From positions 372,001-436,000 of the forward strand of contig NW_026570323.1 of the NCBI RefSeq assembly GCF_019649055.1: a DNA stretch of 64,000 nt, read 5' to 3'. Source of the stretch: Paramacrobiotus metropolitanus (taxonomy: Eukaryota > Tardigrada > Eutardigrada > Parachela > Macrobiotidae). The first letter of the stretch is position 1; every line of letters begins with the position of its first letter. The notes beneath the pieces are model-generated. The model did not search any database. It saw only the letters and a list, made by a program, of their open reading frames with translations, and had not been told where the DNA came from. The position numbers and the translations under genes are program-made. Of the stretch, positions 62,317 to 64,000 are shown piece by piece.

Positions 62317-64000
62317 TCAGTTGTTGGCCGCCAACCACGCATGGACCACCTCTCCAGGCAACATCAGATCCTCCGACTTCACGAGCCTCTCCCGGCCATG
62401 GGCTTCCACCACATGCTGCCCCCCGCGCCGGCGAATGTAGGTCACCCCGTCCACCATTCCTCGCACGAGTAGACGCACCTGTTGGCCGCGCTGCAAAATA
62501 TCCGCCGCACGGATGAGCTTATCCGACGCTCGGGTACCTTCCCACCGCATCGACTTTCTCAGTCCCCGTACGACAACTCCCCATCCTCCCCATCCGATCA
62601 CCTCTGCTGGATAGCTGTCGCCCCGGCGACCTTTCACAAATACCATCTCGCGATGCTTGAGCGCCAACCTCCCGACGCGGTACTTCGCATAGCGGCGTGG
62701 TTCAGTGTTGAAGGGAAGTGCCGGCTTTTCGGTGGTGTGCTTGTATAGGTAGATGTCCCACAATTCCGTTGGCAGCAGCAATGCATTCTGAAGCAGATCA
62801 ATATAAAAAACCCTTCGAAGGTTCTGGCATTTTTATAGACGATAATTCACAAGAAACAAAGTTGGCACCGCAGATGCAGCATAAAGTTTATACCGTAAAT
62901 TGACTCCACGATATAAAACCGTTTTATAGGCTAAGCTGCTTAAAGCGTATCCGTAATGCCAAGGTGGGTTGTACCTTAACAGGGCCACCGGCTAACTCGG
63001 TATCCGTCAGCAGCGGAAAACGAACCAGAAACAATGCCGTGCCTAGCATCTCACGCCGGTTGGCGGTGGATGGATTTACTTTCCGGAGTGTGCAGGCCGC
63101 GGCAGCCCATCTATACAACCGCGAAGCAGACGTTTAAGCACAGCTGAAAATTCGTTTCTCCCGGCACACCGGCCTGTTCAATCAATCAATCGCCATCTCT
63201 ACAAGAGACTTGTCACGATTTTGTCACTCACTTCTCGACGGCTGTGTAGATGACATTCTCCGGTGCCTCCAGTGTCGGGCGCTGGAGAATCATATGCAGA
63301 CTCTCATGGCTCAGTGCTGCGAAATGCTCAGATTGGAAGACGGCTCCGTCCGAGGCATCAATCAGATCGAGGCACTTCTCCACAATACTGTCGAAACCCG
63401 GGCTCCAGCGGTTAGCCTGCAGGGAAAAAATATCAGCTACCCGCACAATGAAAGACAAGTTGCGTGACAAATATGATACGACTTACATTGTCCAGCGTTA
63501 TCAGACAATTGCTTGCATTGAGATGTTCGAGAATGAACCCGCAGCAGTGTTCCACCAGCAGGGGTAAATCATACTTTTCAGCGCAGTACAAAGTGGAAAC
63601 ACGTTCTGCGCATCCAGGTCATCCACGGAATCCGAGTAAACATAGCTATCCAAACGCAGTACTTGATAAATTTTGCTGGAAATTACAGCCTAAAAATACT
63701 GGTCGCCCACCGGAGCATGTTAGCAAAAGCCTGGGAAGGGATATCAGGAATGTCGATTGGGTCTTGGGTGCTGTCGGCCAAACTCCCGTAGAACATGGCG
63801 TGGAAGACATCGCTGCTTAGACTCAGGATGTTCCTAAAACCGTTTCCTGATACTGAATTCAACTTATGCGTGTATTGGGCTATCTAAGACAGCGGCAGTT
63901 GCTGGTGGCGTCGCTACTTACTTGTGTGCATGGAAAATCTTCACGTCGCCATGTCAGTGCCATGATCGCGTCCCACGGCGAACTGCGCATCACTCAACTC
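62317..64000 (-). pseudogene. BTB-BACK-Tudor-like gene, cut by window end, two frameshifts
   Basis: Sister of the gene at 59308-61085, with exons 62317-62787, 62975-63110, 63232-63416, 63487-63645, 63711-63833 and 63922 to beyond the window. The last exon has the same 471 bases and an intact module (LLLPTELWDIYLYKHTTEKP, YPAEVIGWGGWG, AADILQRGQQ). BACK exons 4 and 5 are intact. Exon 3 is 159 instead of 160 bases: one base is missing after NVFP, shifting the frame through the rest of the exon. Exon 1 shows a short insertion around CATGGCACTGACATGGC that shifts frame before the FHAHK equivalent. Two lesions make it a pseudogene, although its C-terminal half looks untouched. Confidence 0.75.

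Overview
The window is eukaryotic, from an invertebrate-type animal genome. Genes are split by short GT-AG introns (about 50-900 bases), are spaced by 1-8 kb, and sit among several families of small inverted-repeat transposons and one R2-like retrotransposon. I cannot fix the phylum from sequence alone. A compact-genome ecdysozoan such as a tardigrade is only a guess. All exon coordinates below were read by eye from splice signals, frame and comparison between paralogs.

The dominant content is a lineage-specific family of BTB-BACK genes, ten loci in all: six on the + strand or in + clusters (540-4453, 6036-8274, 24679-26940, 27794-30683, 35193-37349 are +) and the rest on the - strand (16407-18652, 45811-47375 plus a stray exon at 46143-46303, 49043-51295, 59308-61085, 62317-window end). 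Every copy shares exons 2-5 of 123 (120 in one), 160, 185 and 136 bases with identical intron phases, so they are recent duplicates of one ancestor. After a common hinge (L-L-x-x-E-x-x-D-I-Y-L-Y-K-H ... P-R-Q) the copies end in one of two unrelated modules. One is a MATH/TRAF domain of USP7-like appearance spread over four small exons. The other is a single-exon Tudor/Agenet-like region. The switch falls exactly at the 3' end of the hinge exon. BTB-BACK proteins are usually Cullin-3 adaptors, so this looks like one E3-adaptor scaffold fitted with interchangeable substrate-binding ends. Four copies read through cleanly (16407-18652, 27794-30683, 49043-51295, 59308-61085). The others carry frameshifts, a lost splice site, an in-frame stop or deletions, so the family is in active birth and death.

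Other genes: a six-exon CDP-alcohol phosphatidyltransferase (39325-42187, -), complete with its catalytic motif; two tandem secreted proteins with 14 cysteines (44585-45123 and 47732-48268, +), part of a roughly 3 kb segmental duplication that also carried a BTB-BACK-MATH gene; and two paralogs of an unrecognised multi-exon protein built from two alternating modules (9704-12240 and 31291-33520, -), both damaged.

Mobile DNA: a frameshifted RLE-type non-LTR retrotransposon (19461-22219); two foldback elements with GGCC ends and 9-base target duplications (13078-13873 and 23371-24267); a hAT-like MITE (51864-52529); a two-copy family of about 740 bases with AGATT ends (42517-43260 and 53657-54389); and long-armed inverted repeats at 2155-2800 and 46614-47083. 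The stretch 51296-59307 is gene-poor.
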